Source: Stenopsyche tienmushanensis
Lineage: Eukaryota; Arthropoda; Insecta; Trichoptera; Stenopsychidae
Reading direction: 5' to 3'
Assembly: GCA_008973525.1 (NCBI GenBank)
Contig: WACJ01000084.1
Location: 434,001 to 498,000, forward strand
DNA: 64,000 bases
Numbering within the stretch: position 1 is the stretch's first letter; every line of letters begins with the position of its first letter. A model generated the notes under the pieces. It made no database searches. It worked only from the letters and a program-made list of their open reading frames with translations, and was not told where the DNA came from. The translations under genes were made by a program, and so were the position numbers. Shown here one piece after another: positions 1 through 13,824 of this stretch.

Positions 1-3000
1 CCACGTTTAGACAACGATTAAGTTACAATTATTTATAATGTTCAACGCTTAACTTTGGTATTTTTTTTATATGGAATTACGCAAAATATATGCTTGAATT
101 TGTACCCACTATTTTTGATAAACGATTATTTTCAAAGGCTTTATACACAATGTGCAGTTTCCCAATACATTTAATCAATATTACATTCCACACCATAATT
201 GATTTTGGGTGATTTATTTACTTAAAGCATATTTACAATATAAAATCTATATCAAATATAAGTTAAACCAAAATAACCAAATACTAATATTAGGCTCATC
301 AATGATGGAAAATATTCAAATAGAATTTGCTTAGTGTCAATAAAAGCTAATAAGTTAGGCTAAGTTGTATTTATTTTAACATTATTTTGAATAGCATTGA
401 ACATCGAACTACTTCTTATAGGTATAACGAATTAAAATGTGAAATCTAAAACATTTAATTGTATATTATATGCAGATTTGAATAAAAAATGCATAAAACA
501 TACGCTTATGAACAACACCCAGTCGTATATTATATATCGATTACGTTGCATCCAAATATAACTCATATATGCATTACAATATATCATCAACGTGCATAAG
601 GGATTAATTGATAATGTATCAATATTATCAGATAATACTTGTAAATATGTAAATAGCCAAAATTATACACGTGATATATTGATAAATATCATGTACACAA
701 ATAACTATATAAAAATGAAAAGTATAATTATTTGGGCGGATATGAATTATTTTTCAATATCGTTTGCTTTTGATGGTTAATGAATCTTTTAAGAGAATAT
801 CTATTCAAAAATTAAACATTGTAATGATGAAGCATCGATTTACTTTATGATAATATAATTGATTTAAGATATATTCGCATATATTATTTTCGAAAAATAT
901 TCTAATATATAGAAAAATATGTAAATGAAAGACATTTCAAATTCAAATCCTTATTTCTAAGTGAGATTTTTAAGGGTGTAACTCAGACGAACATGAAACA
1001 TTACTTTCGAAAATTTAGTGGAAAAACCAAGCTTGTTTTTAGCCTATAAAAGTTTTCTTTTAGCACAATTTTCAAATTGTGATTCAAAGACACCAAGAAA
1101 GAGAGAAAGGAAATCGGTGATTTATCTCTGGTGAAATGTTTCTAGGTTTACTAAACTACGAAATAATGTTGTTCGTACATCCCATAAATCTGACATTCTA
1201 AATTACAGAATAAACGCCCCTAGACCAGAAGAGAGCCTATGCCTTTTTTTAATCCCATAACTGTCCTGTTGTGAAGTTATGCTTAATATTCTGTTTTTTA
1301 TATGGTGCTTTATAAAGATCGATCCATATTTTATCTAACCAATTGATTGCACGCGAGCGATGCGTACCTATGTATAGATTAAAGGCTTATTGATAAGCCC
1401 TATATTATTCGAAGATATTGTATGGTTTGATCATGTATATGACTAAATTTCGTTATGTTTGTGCAGAAAAAACATCTTTAAAACATCAATATCAATGGAT
1501 GTTAAATTTGTTTTTATTATATATTTATTTGAATACTCAGAAGCTGCATTAGGGCAGTAAATTTTGTTTAATAAGATCATTCATGTCAATGTATTGGTGC
1601 TCGCTATAACCGAGTTTGACTATGGTTGTTCAAGTTTGAATCTCACAAATTGTATTATCATAATCTATATATGGTCATTGTAAAGTTTAGCTTTGTAAAG
1701 AGATAAAATCACGCTATTATTCACCGTCTCTATGGTTTGTTTCATAAGTTATGATAATATCTTCTCTTATAGACTAAATGCTATTGTTTTAAATAATGGG
1801 TTCAAAACCCTTTCTAAATAGATGTCAAGATATCTTAAGATAGTTTAATGTATTTGAAGTGAATTATTCAAATTTCTGATTAAGACCATGCGAAGAAACT
1901 AATCAAGGTTTGAATCTCAGTCCACTCTCGTCTTAATCCATTACAATGTGACATTTTGAACCGCTTTAGATGAACTAAAGCTCAAATTTAGTATTCACGT
2001 CTTCATAGAACAAGGACTCAATCAAATATATTTTATAGTAAAAAAATAAAATTATAAGGGTTGAATAACGAATAAAGGCGGACATTTCTTCGTTTTAATT
2101 ATGCATTAAACAGCACGTAGAAAATTAAAAGTTTTTTTTTTTGCAATGAAGACCAAACATCAAATACCACCAAAATTAAGTGTGATTAAAATATGAAAAA
2201 CATTCAAAGGTTGGAACGTTCGTTAGTCCTCACGTGTTGGATTAAAAAAAATATCATAGCACGTACAAGCTTTTACAGTTTACTCATTTTTATTCCCCAC
2301 AGCTTTCTATGCAAATGCCTGTTTTTGATATATGGTCGGAGGTTGTTTTCAAACATAACGAGCTTGTTCTTCTAATTATGCAAGTTAAGACGTATTATGC
2401 CTTTACTCTCAACCTTTGAATAACATGTCCTTATTTTATGCATGATATATATACATACATATGCATGCAATTTAAGCTCATAGCATTTGGAAGTGATAAA
2501 CATATTATTATCTTCATGAGATTGAATACATATTTAAATATATACACTTAATTTTCCGCGGAAAATCGCATAAAAAGAAATCGTATATAAAAAGCTATGA
2601 CTTACACAGAAAAAAAGTGATGATGCGTTTCATGGATTTTAAAAACCGCATAACTTTGAAACAGCTATATAAAATATATCCAAAATCGCACAAAACGCAA
2701 ACGATTCCTTTAACTTAAAAAAAAATATCAATCCACGTGCAAAATACCCTGTATATCCGTGAAAATTCTATTGTGTATACGAGATATTACACAAATAGAT
2801 ACATCATGTTGCTAATTACGAGTATTTGCGTCACATAGACGGTGGCGCCACAATAACGGAACTATGTAATTGCATCAGAATATCTCCTACATATGATTGT
2901 ATCAGCGATTGCTATATTTTAATATTATTTTTAGACAAGGCTATTTTATCTCAATTAATAGTTCTTGGCCAAATCAATGACATATATTTTTATCGCATAC

Positions 3001-3612
3001 CTACGATTATTATTGCTCTATTATCACTTCCCGAGTGATTTATTTGACCCCATAAATACTTTCTTAAATAATGAGTGGGCCATCTTCAGATTCGGTAATT
3101 CAATCAAAATATACAGAAAGTCCATGATACAGTTTCGATCGATGTCCATGACGTGTCTGTTAACTGTAATCTTCTATTAATCCAAATATGCCCATTGACC
3201 TATATGTAAGACGCTTTTGTTTGTATTGTTGGCGATAAGTGAGCTGTGATAATTTTATGTTCGCCAAAAGGTTAATATCCTCATCGTAAGTGCTTCATTG
3301 ATGTACGACTATTTTCAATAAAAGCATATATTTTTAACTTAATTATGCTTTGTTTATTATCAATAGAATACTAATGGGAAAGATTTTCATCAATTGTCTC
3401 GATCTATTTTGGGTTAAGTCCTATTCCCTGGAACTTAAAAAATAAATTCTGTGACGATTAATTAATTTAGGCAGGGCCGTTTTTGGATAAGTAATTTCTA
3501 ACATTACAACAACACTCCTATATTTAAATATTTCTTATATATTTTTATAGCATATATAAAGTTTTAATAATGTAATTTCCAGCAACACTTCTTGTAGATT
3601 TGAACTAAAAAT
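1..3612. other. Non-coding AT-rich stretch, no gene seen
   Basis: Probably intron or upstream flank of the receptor gene. I looked for a TM1/TM2 exon of the receptor (GN..V motif, then a SDLLLL-like motif before a phase-1 donor) and saw none. Short open frames here have no family resemblance and the composition of random AT-rich DNA. Two B-box-like snatches (near 1636 and 1907) are too isolated to call as SINEs. Confidence 0.6.
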
Positions 3613-4524
3613 GTCTTCTCACTTTACAAATTTAAAAAAATCGATTTTTATTTTATTTTAAATTTTGAAAGTACATATCTTCAAAAATGTTATATCGAAA
3701 TTTCATAAAAATCGGACGAGTCTAACTACATTTTTGGGCGACCGTTAGGTGACTACCTGAGAGCACCCGGCTGCATACGTATTGTTCAGACTCATGGTGC
3801 AAGTACAAGAAAGTGGTGAAAAACAATCAGATAGAAACTTTTAAACATCTTCCTGTTCTAGCTGAGGATGTTCACGAGGTTTTGAAACCGATTTATGAAG
3901 ATCTTCGGAGGAAATACCCAAAATAACAACGAATGTTTCAACAGCTGTGTCTGGGCAATTTTTCTGCAACCAAAACTTTAAACGCGTTTATCTCAAAACA
4001 AGGTTTTTCGGTGGCTTGTTGATGAAATTTCGGTAACTATCCAGCCGATTGTCATGAAATTTGAATGACATATTCTTCATAGTTATGGCTATAGCGTATA
4101 TCATCAGATTTTTGAAATTTTGATTTTAAGTAATTTTTTTTTACAAAAAACTGAAAAAAAACGCGTTTTTTTTTACTTTTTCGTAAAACGTGCGCCATTT
4201 TGTTATTTTCGCAAATATCAAAAATCTGATGATATGTGCTATAGTCACTAATATACTGAATCTAAAACTGTTTTATTTTTTGTTTCAAATAACCCATCTC
4301 GGAGATACCATCAACAAGCCACGAACATAACATTTCTACACGGGTTTTTCGATGCTACTGTTTTATTATAATAATTTTTCAAAAAAATAAAAATAAATAT
4401 TTTTCATGTACTTGAAAGATGTATTTATTACATAATATCCATTTTATCTCATAATTTTTAGCGAAAATCCTCGAAAAAAAATCGTGAAAATAGCCTATTT
4501 TTGAGGCGCCTAAAGTGAGAAGAC
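3613..4524. mobile_element. Decayed DNA transposon, about 0.9 kb, with 14-bp perfect terminal inverted repeats
   Basis: GTCTTCTCACTTTA at 3613-3626 is matched exactly by its reverse complement at 4511-4524. Inside, a patch near 3790-3925 keeps coding character on the plus strand (it can be read as WCKYKK, later YEDLRRKYPK before a stop), resembling a protein of unknown function carried by repeats in several arthropod genomes; I do not assign a superfamily. The right half forms a large imperfect palindrome: about 4012-4117 pairs with 4209-4322, including TGGCTTGTTGATG against CATCAACAAGCCA. I see no clear target-site duplication, so the exact ends are uncertain. Non-autonomous and inactive. 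Confidence 0.6.
4012..4322. repeat. Long imperfect palindrome inside the 3.6-4.5 kb element
   Basis: GTGGCTTGTTGATG at 4012-4025 pairs with CATCAACAAGCCAC near 4309-4322. Further in, ATATCATCAGATTTTTGA (near 4098-4115) pairs with TCAAAAATCTGATGATAT near 4218-4235, around a central A/T-rich loop containing ACGCG. The arms are interrupted by mismatches and indels. This could be subterminal inverted repeat structure of the host transposon or a nested foldback element. Confidence 0.65.
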
Positions 4525-4804
4525 GCCTTAATTACTAATCTACTTACACTAACTACTTATAAGTCTATTTTTCCATTCTCACATAGAAGGTATCATCGAT
4601 TGAAAAATCTTCTATAAAGATTGCTTATATTTAAACTGGCATATACCACCTTAAAAAGAAGATTATAATTGGATAAATCCTTTCTTAAAAACCTAAAAAA
4701 ACCTTACTTCAAACACTCTATTTAAGCATCATTAATGAGTGTATCTGATTTATATTTGATAATATTTTAAGCAATATTTTTTATTAAAATTTGTTGTAAA
4801 TATA

Positions 4805-5522
4805 TTAGGGGGACCCATAAATAATCAATAATTTAGAATTAAAACGAAAAAAAATTGTAACGATTTTATTTTAGTTATTCAATCAATTATATAATTTCCA
4901 TTATTATTTACAACTCTTTGCCATCTTTCAGGCAAAGTTTCAATCTCTCACAATCTCAATCACACCTTTTCAGTTGACGAAATTCGTATGTTTTTCTAAT
5001 AACTTTGCATTTACTCTGTCTAATTGTGAGCAATAAATTTATGCATTGATAGTTTCTCCTAAATTTAGAAACTCAAAGTGTATTATCCCACCATAATCCC
5101 ACCATATGCTCAAAAGGACTTTTTTTTTATAGTCAAAGAAGGTTTAGGAGTTGTTACAGCCGGTTGATAAGTTGAAAGTCACTGCATAGTTCTTTTAACA
5201 TTGTCGTATAATATCCATTTTTCATCACAAGTTATTAAGAATTTTGCCGCAAACACCAAAAAATTTTCTTAAATGTCTGTGTTGCGTTACAACCCATTTT
5301 AAAGTGGAAGAGCATAAGACGACGAATGGGTTCTTCTAACAACTTTGTGTCTGATATAGTGTAGATAATCAGTTTACTTTTATCTGTTGGTGAATAAATG
5401 AGGTTTAGAGTCTACTCAAAAAGATACAACCAAATGCACAACCTCTCTAGTCGACGCGTCAGAAATAACTGACATTTAACGGCACTCTCTCAAAATAGTT
5501 GATTACTTATGGGTCCCTCTAA
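4805..5522 (-). mobile_element. Internally deleted mariner transposon (718 bp) with TIRs and TA duplication
   Basis: The left end TTAGGGGGACCCATAA at 4805 and the right end (reverse complement TTAGAGGGACCCATAA) at 5522 form imperfect TIRs that continue about 28 bp inward. Each end is flanked by TA (4803-4804 and 5523-5524), the mariner/Tc1 target duplication. The remaining coding sequence reads on the minus strand, and TTAGG-starting ends suggest a relative of the irritans group. Full mariners are about 1.3 kb, so roughly half is missing; this copy cannot be autonomous. Confidence 0.9.
4879..5345 (-). pseudogene. Mariner transposase remnant (deleted, with stops)
   Basis: Translating the minus strand shows an N-terminal helix-turn-helix remnant (RRLMLFHFKMG), then a jump to the catalytic core: CDEKWILYDN with the first Asp, STYQPA, LLSIWWDYGGIIHFEF with the second Asp, LGETINA, and finally the C-terminal ETLPERWQRVVNNNGNYIID ending at the stop at 4879-4881. 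The part between the first helix and the first Asp is deleted, as is the segment that should carry the third Asp (PSDYH). At least three in-frame stops and small frame changes are present. DD34D-type mariner family is secure from these motifs. Confidence 0.88.
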
Positions 5523-8157
5523 TAATTAGTACTAGATTCTTGAAGTTTAATCTCAAGATAATATTGATGAAAAATAAATTTAGCTTTATATCAAAGCTTA
5601 ATATCCATTTAATCTTCGAGATAGAAGTATGATTAAATTTTAATTTCACGTATCTATGCACTAAGAACAAGGGCGAGAATCGAAATATACATAAATAATG
5701 AAACAAAGACACTTGTCGTGGAATAAAGGGGGGAGGATGGAAATACTTCTTAGATGAGTTTTCAAAATGATATTTATATGCGAGCGTAGTATTCAAAAGC
5801 TCACTAAAGCTTTCATCAAATACTGAATCACGGGGAAGCAGACTGTATTAAAAAAATCTTCAGCGAAAAGCCTTAATTGTAACCTTTTTATCTTTTAATC
5901 TAACGTTCATATTTTTTTATGTATAAAGTACTAGATTGGATAAAAACGTTAGAATGGTCCTGTCGGAGTTTTACAAAAAAGGATTGGTACTTTCTGAAGT
6001 GCTAATTGAAAATGAGATTAGCTCAGTAACGGTAATTTTTAGCGAAAGCCTTTAACATTTGCGACCGTAGAGATTCATTAAAAAAGCTTTAATGTCAAGT
6101 CTTGAATGGAACGCTTCAATTGTATTAGACCATAGTTGGAATTATATGCACAGAAAATTGTTTTACCATCGAAAGTTTAAATCGTCGATTGTTTTTCTTG
6201 TTGCTATTCACACTTCTCAGAAATTGAAAGAAAGTTTGGAGGGTGTCTGAGATAAAATAAAGTTTTAATGGAAGCCAAATGATGATTTCAACGATTGGTG
6301 TTAAAATATTCGAATGCTTTTGACGTGCTTTGATTAATTGCTCGTCGCCGCAACGTGTTTTTGATAGTAGACCTAAAAATTCACTCTATTTTTACATTTT
6401 AATAAATTCTCAGAACCAAGCACAACAGCCATTTGGCATTTAAATGGCTTATAAAAAATAAAATTATGTAATACTTGAAAATTTTGATCCAAAACATGTA
6501 GGAAACTTTCAGCTTTCAGCAAACTTTTAGCAAAAGCTGCGCTTTCATTTCAATGAAGAGTCAACTAAAACTATCTAGGAAATCTAACGTAATGTTTTAA
6601 TGAGCATCGACAAGTTTAATTGTATATAATCTAACACTATTATACATTATATTATTTTTCATTCCGGTTTTTATATTTGATTCTCGATTTACACGACTTT
6701 TTCAATATTCGATTAACCACGTTATTAAATTATTTAAAGCATTTAGTCTAAATAATTTTGATTGCATATAAACATTGAATTTACCTCATGGTATTAGGTG
6801 TTGAAAATAGAGTCATTTCGACTTATTTGACAACTTTGTTCATAACATGAATTTTATTACCCGACGAAGTTCTTTTATGGGATAAATTCACCAGTGGTAA
6901 CCTTCAAAGCATAAAACGTGTCGCCTGGATTGACTACTTCTTTATGTGTTAAAATCTTAATTTGTTCATAGAAAAGTATGCCAACTTGATCTAGAAGAGT
7001 TTTTTTTAAATCTAATTTGATGCAGCAAAAAGGTAAGCTTTTAAGCCATAATATCTTTTATTTTCTTCCACAACAATTCATTCAAATGCTTTTCTGCTTT
7101 GTTCAAACTGAAACAATCTTAAATCTTTTAACAAAAAATGGAATTGGCTCACTGACAATGGGAATTGTCTCTTGGAGAGATTTTATTGATTTTTTTTAAC
7201 GAAAATGGGTTCACTTAAGGGATAGCTATTGTTAAATGGCTGAAAAACAATCTTATTGAAATTCTTAGTTTTTCCGATATCATTGTAAAAAATTAAATGG
7301 GGTGAAAATATTCTAAGATATATAACCATTTTTAATAGGAAAATATTTAATTAATTTAACGACGCCGTAAGTTGCTTTGACAGTATTGACACGTTGCTTT
7401 GCAAAACTTTGTTGTGTTTATTTTTCCCTAGAATCCATTTTTCAATTAAAGCTGCTTCAGCATATTTTATGTGAATTTAAAAAGCGAATTGTTGTATTTT
7501 AGCAAATATTAACGTATCATATGAAGAGAAATTTATATAATGGACATTGATAGGAAAAGCATTGGACTCCAAGAAAGGTCAAAGGATCGCTCATCCTTTT
7601 GTGGAACCACATCAAAGATGTCGATATGAGTTATACATAAAAGAAGTCCAATGTAGGGCGGAAAAATAATGTTATTTTTTACTCAATACGGCACTTAACA
7701 CTTGAGGAATCTTTTGAAGGACAATTTATTATAATAAAAAGGACTCATCCTTTTACATGATATACGAAACATATAACTTGATTACACCTATAATATTAAT
7801 ATTTGATAAATCACCCCTTATATATATTATATTAGCTAAAATGTCATAAAATTCGATATTCTACCCTTAGCCCTTGAAATATCCCATTTCATTATTTTGG
7901 GGATGATATCTATTAATAATGTAACTTTGGACGTTTAATTCAATCACACCAGTGCGAGAGATCTTTAAATACTTTTATGAAACGTAGGCGTAAAATATAA
8001 AAGCCTTAAGGATCAAAGGGTTGCTCCAAAATACATTTTTATTCATGATTCATAAAAATATGTACTGTTATTGCATGACTGCCATCTGTATTATTTAATG
8101 GCTTACATTATACAATCGAAATTCGAACTGTTAAAGCAATGATCATTCCTTTAGAGA

Positions 8158-8174
8158 CGACCTTGATAAGGTCG
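8158..8174. other. Perfect hairpin (7-bp stem, 3-nt loop)
   Basis: CGACCTT-gat-AAGGTCG, nested within a looser outer pairing of TCATTCCT (near 8143) with AGGAATGA (near 8192). It lies in otherwise featureless intergenic or intronic DNA. No function assigned; a relic of a transposon end is possible. Confidence 0.6.
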
Positions 8175-10367
8175 ACACGTGTATATGATTGAGGAATGAA
8201 CGATTCATTTGCTTAATTTTATTATGGTTAGAGCAAATTGACGCTTGCTATCTTCGACTTTTCCCGATGGTTGATCTCTTGTGTATGAAAGAAAAATAAC
8301 TTCGACATGCGTCATCTTTATATTCCAGATTTAGCATCTACGTTTTTATATAGGGATTTTTTAACAAGAAAGTTGATAAAAATAGTCATTATCTTGAAAA
8401 CTTGAATAATTTATTCACAGAAGCACAAACGGCAGTGCTGGTCGAATTTGTTTGAAAACAAGGGTACTGCTAATTTATGAATATTTAAACTGATTAAAGT
8501 TGAAAATTTATTAGATAATCAAAAAGTATCCTGTTAATATAATGCGCAAAGAAATGATGAAATTTTAATTATTCAAGGTGTATAATAGAACTAATATATA
8601 TCCTCACAAAGTAAAACCGTTAATTTTAAAAATTTATAATCTTCTTGGGCTCATTTAACTATATATTTTATCGAACAGAATAAAATATCGGTCAAAATGT
8701 ATCGATGTTCCATCAATAAAGAATACCAAAAAAATTGTATGAGATATGACTTCCATTCTTGGATTCAAAAATAGTTTTCTGATTTATTATCGCCCAACAG
8801 TCGTAAAAATAAATCATACATCAAATGATAAAAAAATGAGTTTTTTGAGACTAATAAAATTCTCTTTTTTATGCAGATATATGTGTATATACAATGTACT
8901 AATTTTACACGATTTTCTGGATCCTATCCCCCTACTTTATATGAACTTGAAGTCTCGATTTATGCGGATTTTTATTTTCTGGAACCTATCTTCGGGATAC
9001 GGGGTTTCGATTTACATATATATTTTCTCTCGGAACGTATCTATCGCTTGAATCGAGGGATGAGTGTATATGTTTCCACACAATCTGACTTGCAAAAATT
9101 ATATGGGAGAAAAAATTATGAAATATGTTGCAAAATTCATAAATAATAATTAATAAAAAAGGGATTTGTATTAATAATAACACCTCAATTTAATTAAACG
9201 ATACTGAGTTTTGTTTATGGTTGTCATTTATTTACATGGAGAAGTCTCATTCACATTTTTTATCGAATTTCTTGTATACAAAACTTAACTTAAAAGATAT
9301 TTTGCTCTTAATAAAAATTCCGTACTTTTTCATTCGTCGCTTTATTCAATTTTCGCGATTAAATTTGCCTGCACGCGTCGAATGTTCCGAATTCTTCATT
9401 AGGTTTTTTTTTCATTGTGTCGGTTTATACGAAAAGAAATTTTCATTTCCCCAAGAAGGTCTTTCTTAATGCACACATTCGAATCAAATGACGAATTTGA
9501 ATCAAATATTAATATAATGACACATCAAGCCTCAAATTAAGAGAAGATATTCTTTAGATCTATGCGACTTAATTATAAAAATAAAATATCTTATTTAAGT
9601 CCAAAAATATATCAGAAGATTGAGTATTTCTGATATGTTGCTTCATCTGATGCGACACGTTTTTCTACTTAGACGATAGATTCTTCGTCCTCGAATGACT
9701 CTCCTAAGAAGGAAATATGAGATAAATTAATACATTTCCAGATCTATTGTATGTCCAGATGTTTTTTGTCTAGAGATCTTCCTCTTTTGATCGCTGCTAG
9801 GGGTTAAAAAAATAGATAAGACTTTGAGTACCAAACTATTAACTGATCTGGAAATATATTTAATTTAAATAATTATATTGTGTTTCATTACATTCATGTT
9901 ATTTATAAAATGGTTTATCATATAACTAAAGATAAAATAATTCAAATTGGAGCTTAATTTAGAAAGCTATCTATGTTTGGGGGTCTAAATTTCTATTATT
10001 TTAAAATTATATTTTAACTATTTTTGCAAAAGTAGTCCCCTGTGAGCGGTCCAATTTTTGAGTAAATATTTGAACTAGAATACTTTCATAAATACTTTCA
10101 AAGTATTTACGAAAATTGATGTTGATACATGTTAATTTTAATATTTTGTTAGTATATCGATTTTATATTTCATGAATTTCAGTCAATTCCTGAACATGAA
10201 GTTCGAAATATCACATAGAGGTGAAAAATTAACTCTAAATTTGTCTCTTAAATGCTAAAAAACGCGATCGATACTCGTTTCTAACATTTTAACGTAATTA
10301 AAAAAATAAACATGACTCGCTTAAATCTTGAAAACTCTAATATATATATATACAGGTTGTTTTGCAA

Positions 10368-10475
10368 ATGGATCGACATATTTTTTTTAGGGATTAGGGG
10401 GATCTTTTGCTATAATTCACACATAGTCCCTATGTCCTAAGTGTCAGGGTTGTCAAAAAATTTTTTTTTATAAAC
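10368..10475 (+). repeat. Dispersed repeat, copy 1
   Basis: About 108 bp that matches the reverse complement of 58116-58222 at roughly four bases in five, with a highly conserved core around TATGTCCTAAGTGTCAGGGT. The two copies are nearly 48 kb apart and inverted, so this is an interspersed repeat family. I do not recognise the family; no TIR or target duplication is visible at this copy. Confidence 0.75.
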
Positions 10476-13400
10476 AAAAAACTAACAACTATTTTGAGCT
10501 TAATGTATATATTTATATGTAAAACAAGGATGAATTTCTTCAATTTTCAGAAAAAAATTAAAGATGAGTTAGCTTTTTAGTTTACAAAAGCTCTCACTTG
10601 GAGTTCAACTTAAGTTAAGAATATAGTTAATGATGTAATAAGATTCACAACTTTTATTAAAATTTCATTTCATTATTATAAAGTGAAATCATATATTATT
10701 TATAATTTAAGACAATAATCAAAAATCTAAATTCAAGACACTATACACGCAAACTCCGTTCGCGAATTATAAACGCTATTAGCGGACTGATCAAATACCA
10801 TATTCTTTGATCAAAGTGCCAATTTGTCCTCTAAACGCTCCTAAGTTCTCTGAAAGCACTCAACTTCCACATGATCTCTCGCTTTACCTCATTATCTCGG
10901 TTTCCGTTCTTATATTATACTTCATGCTAAAATTAGAACTTTTGCACTCAAGGACGAGTTTAAGAGCGCAAAAGCTCGCGCATTTATTAACACCCCTGCA
11001 ACCAAAAAATATCGGAAAAATAGCGTATGTCTAATAATATTATATAAGGATGCTTCCAAGTGTTAGGCTTTTAAAACAATAAATTTTATGTCAAGATTTG
11101 TGCGCTTGATATGAATGATTTATGACTGGGATATATTCGGAGATTTCACATACGGGATGTTTGAATTGTGGCAAATTTATATTCATTTAGTTTGAGTTGA
11201 TGCTATCAAGGGTCAAGCGTAAGTTGGCGAAGGGATGATTATATTTAATGTGTATATTAATTTATCTGTATTTCGAATTAATATTATGTTTAGCAACTTA
11301 TTAGTGGTGTGTAATCGATTACAATAGTATAACGACCCTATTTAAATATTCATACACAATCTGGTATAGCTTAGGGCGTTTTAACATGTTAATAAAGATT
11401 AAAATTGCAATCAGAAAACGTCGCCACGTATTAAAATATTTATGAAAATGTAACATGGAGCGACATTTTTCCCCTCAAATTTGAGGCATTGAATGCAAAT
11501 AAATCAGCTGAAGGGATTCTAATTTTCTTCTTGATAAAATATTCACACACACCCTGAGAGGGTGGAGATCAAGGAATTTTGAAAACCGGTATAAAGCCTC
11601 AACAAGGGTGGCACTCTGACGACGGCAAAGACTGAAAATACGCTTGAAGAATAATAGACGTTAATGAAGGCACTTTTGCAGATTCGAGCAAAGAGACCAC
11701 CTGCTGATGTCTGATTATTAAGTAACGCCGATATAAGGTCGAAAAATCCAATACTTGGAATTTGACCCTAATCGATTCGATGAAGGTTTTACTTTTTTGC
11801 AGTATTAAAATATGAGTATTATTAATGTGATTTTAAAGAAAAATATCCTTGATTTTTTTTTCTAACAAAGGATGGCTTGAAAATTTAAAGAAGGGATTCT
11901 CACTGCATGATATTAAAATTGTATCAGTCAATATAGAATTTGCTTCAATAAATGAAGGTTTGGAAATGTTCGATAAATTAGAACATTTATTTTATTCATA
12001 AACATACACCATTTATATGTGTAAAGCTCAATTAAAAAAGATAATATGCGACGGACAAAAAGCTAATGTTTTTTAAGCTAAGATCGCTTTTATTATGCGG
12101 GAAGCCAGTAATAATTATACCAAAATTTATATGAGAACTTTTATGATTTTTATGAAAAAAAAATTGTCAAAAAAGACGTTGTTTATGATACGACCCCTTT
12201 AAAAGTAATAAATGTCCGAAGGGTACTGGTAAACTCTAATTATTTTTAAGACCTTAATAAATAAGCTTACTTGAAAAGTTGCGAAATGACCTTTGAAGAC
12301 TTTTTTAGAGCGACTTTATTTTATATGTAATGTAAGGACTGCCATAATTCTTTATAGCGTGAGAACTTTGAAATTAATATCTCATCTCGATTATGTATTA
12401 GCAAAACTATCACGTGTTATCTCTGAGGACTATTAATCAGCTCGAGAGGTAATATTAAATTCATTGAGTCTTGACGATTTGTGGAATTAATCCTATAAAA
12501 TTGATCCAGAATATAATATATTTATAGACTCGTGAAATATAATAGGGATGCTCTATAAATATCAGCTAGGGCTTTAAATTCCATAAAATAAATTTTTTTG
12601 AACGTCTGCAAAATATTTCAGACGTGCCCAATACTTTTCATCGATTGTGTAAAAATACGTTTTTTATAAAGCTCTTAGTCTGCGTTTTAAGACTTAAAAT
12701 ATTATTTCATACAAGCATGGAAAAAATGTAATATCTGTCGCCTTGAATCGAAGAAATATAAAAAGTATTTGGAATAATAAATACTCGAAGTTTACGCAAT
12801 TTGATCCAAGTCGACTTTGAAACACTACAATTAAGACCAATTGACATGCAATATGAGCTTTAAGACGGAGCAAAATATTTCATGAATTTCTTGCAAAATT
12901 CTTTATTTTAATTAAAATAATTTATTGCTTGGCATTTTTTTTAGTTTCAAATGGATTAAATAAAAATGTAAATTTGCCAATGATTAATTGGTCTCAGATA
13001 AGAGCTTTCGTGGAAAGCTCTAATGCTGTATTTTAAGTAAGCGTATGGTAACTGTTTTCGATTTGAACTCAAATTATTTATCGTCATTATTTATTATCTT
13101 AAATAGAAATTTCTATACATTTTTAATATTATACACACACAAAACCATTGTTCATGCATAAATATTCCATAAATGTTCATTAATAAATTGTACGTTTGTA
13201 AGTTTTCATCTGAAACTTTTGAACATCTTTGAAATAATTCATTAGATTGACGATAAATTAAGGATTTTCATGTTTATAATTTTACGTAAAATAGCTAAAA
13301 TTTATTAGTATAGCATAGTTTTTGTGTAAACCCGTAAATACTAAGTATTTTTTTAATACACAGCTTGTTAGCATAAACTGTTGTTGGGGTGTAAATTTTG

Positions 13401-13824
13401 TTCATTATTAATTTGATTATGCTAATAAGAAAATATTTTTTGTTAAATGGATATTAGTCACATGGTATTCAAATATCTATGTTGTTCATATTGCCAGCAA
13501 TTTTATAAAGATTGATGAATTTCAAATCTAGTTTTGATATTTTTGGATATTAAAAGTTCTTTGTAAATATAATTTTGGATGATTTTATTGTTTACTTATC
13601 ATGCAGAAAAGAAGCAAATAATGCCAAGTAAATGGACTTCTGATTAACACTAAATGACCACAAAAATGAATCGATTTCCACATTTTATATGTATGTCTAC
13701 TATCGGCTATATCTTGCATTGCTATCAAAGCATTTTTTATGTTGTCAAATGCAAAATAAAATTGAAGAGTCTTTCTTAGAAGAGAAATGACTGGAAACAG
13801 AGAACATTTGGGGATGGGAAACAT

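Noticed and set aside
1621..1925. Two B-box-like words (CAAGTTTGAATCTCA, AAGGTTTGAATCTCAG)
   Set aside because: No A box at the right spacing and no similarity to the SINE copies.
5503..5796. 97-codon minus-strand open frame next to the mariner element
   Set aside because: It overlaps the mariner right end and has no homology I recognise; composition typical of chance.
8746..9183. Three overlapping open frames on both strands
   Set aside because: Mutually incompatible frames with biased, aromatic-rich chance composition and no splice context.
10807..11034. Open frame with a hydrophobic stretch (LYLIISVSVLILYFML) considered as a receptor TM1 exon
   Set aside because: No GN..V or N at the TM1 position, no TM2 block and no phase-1 donor.
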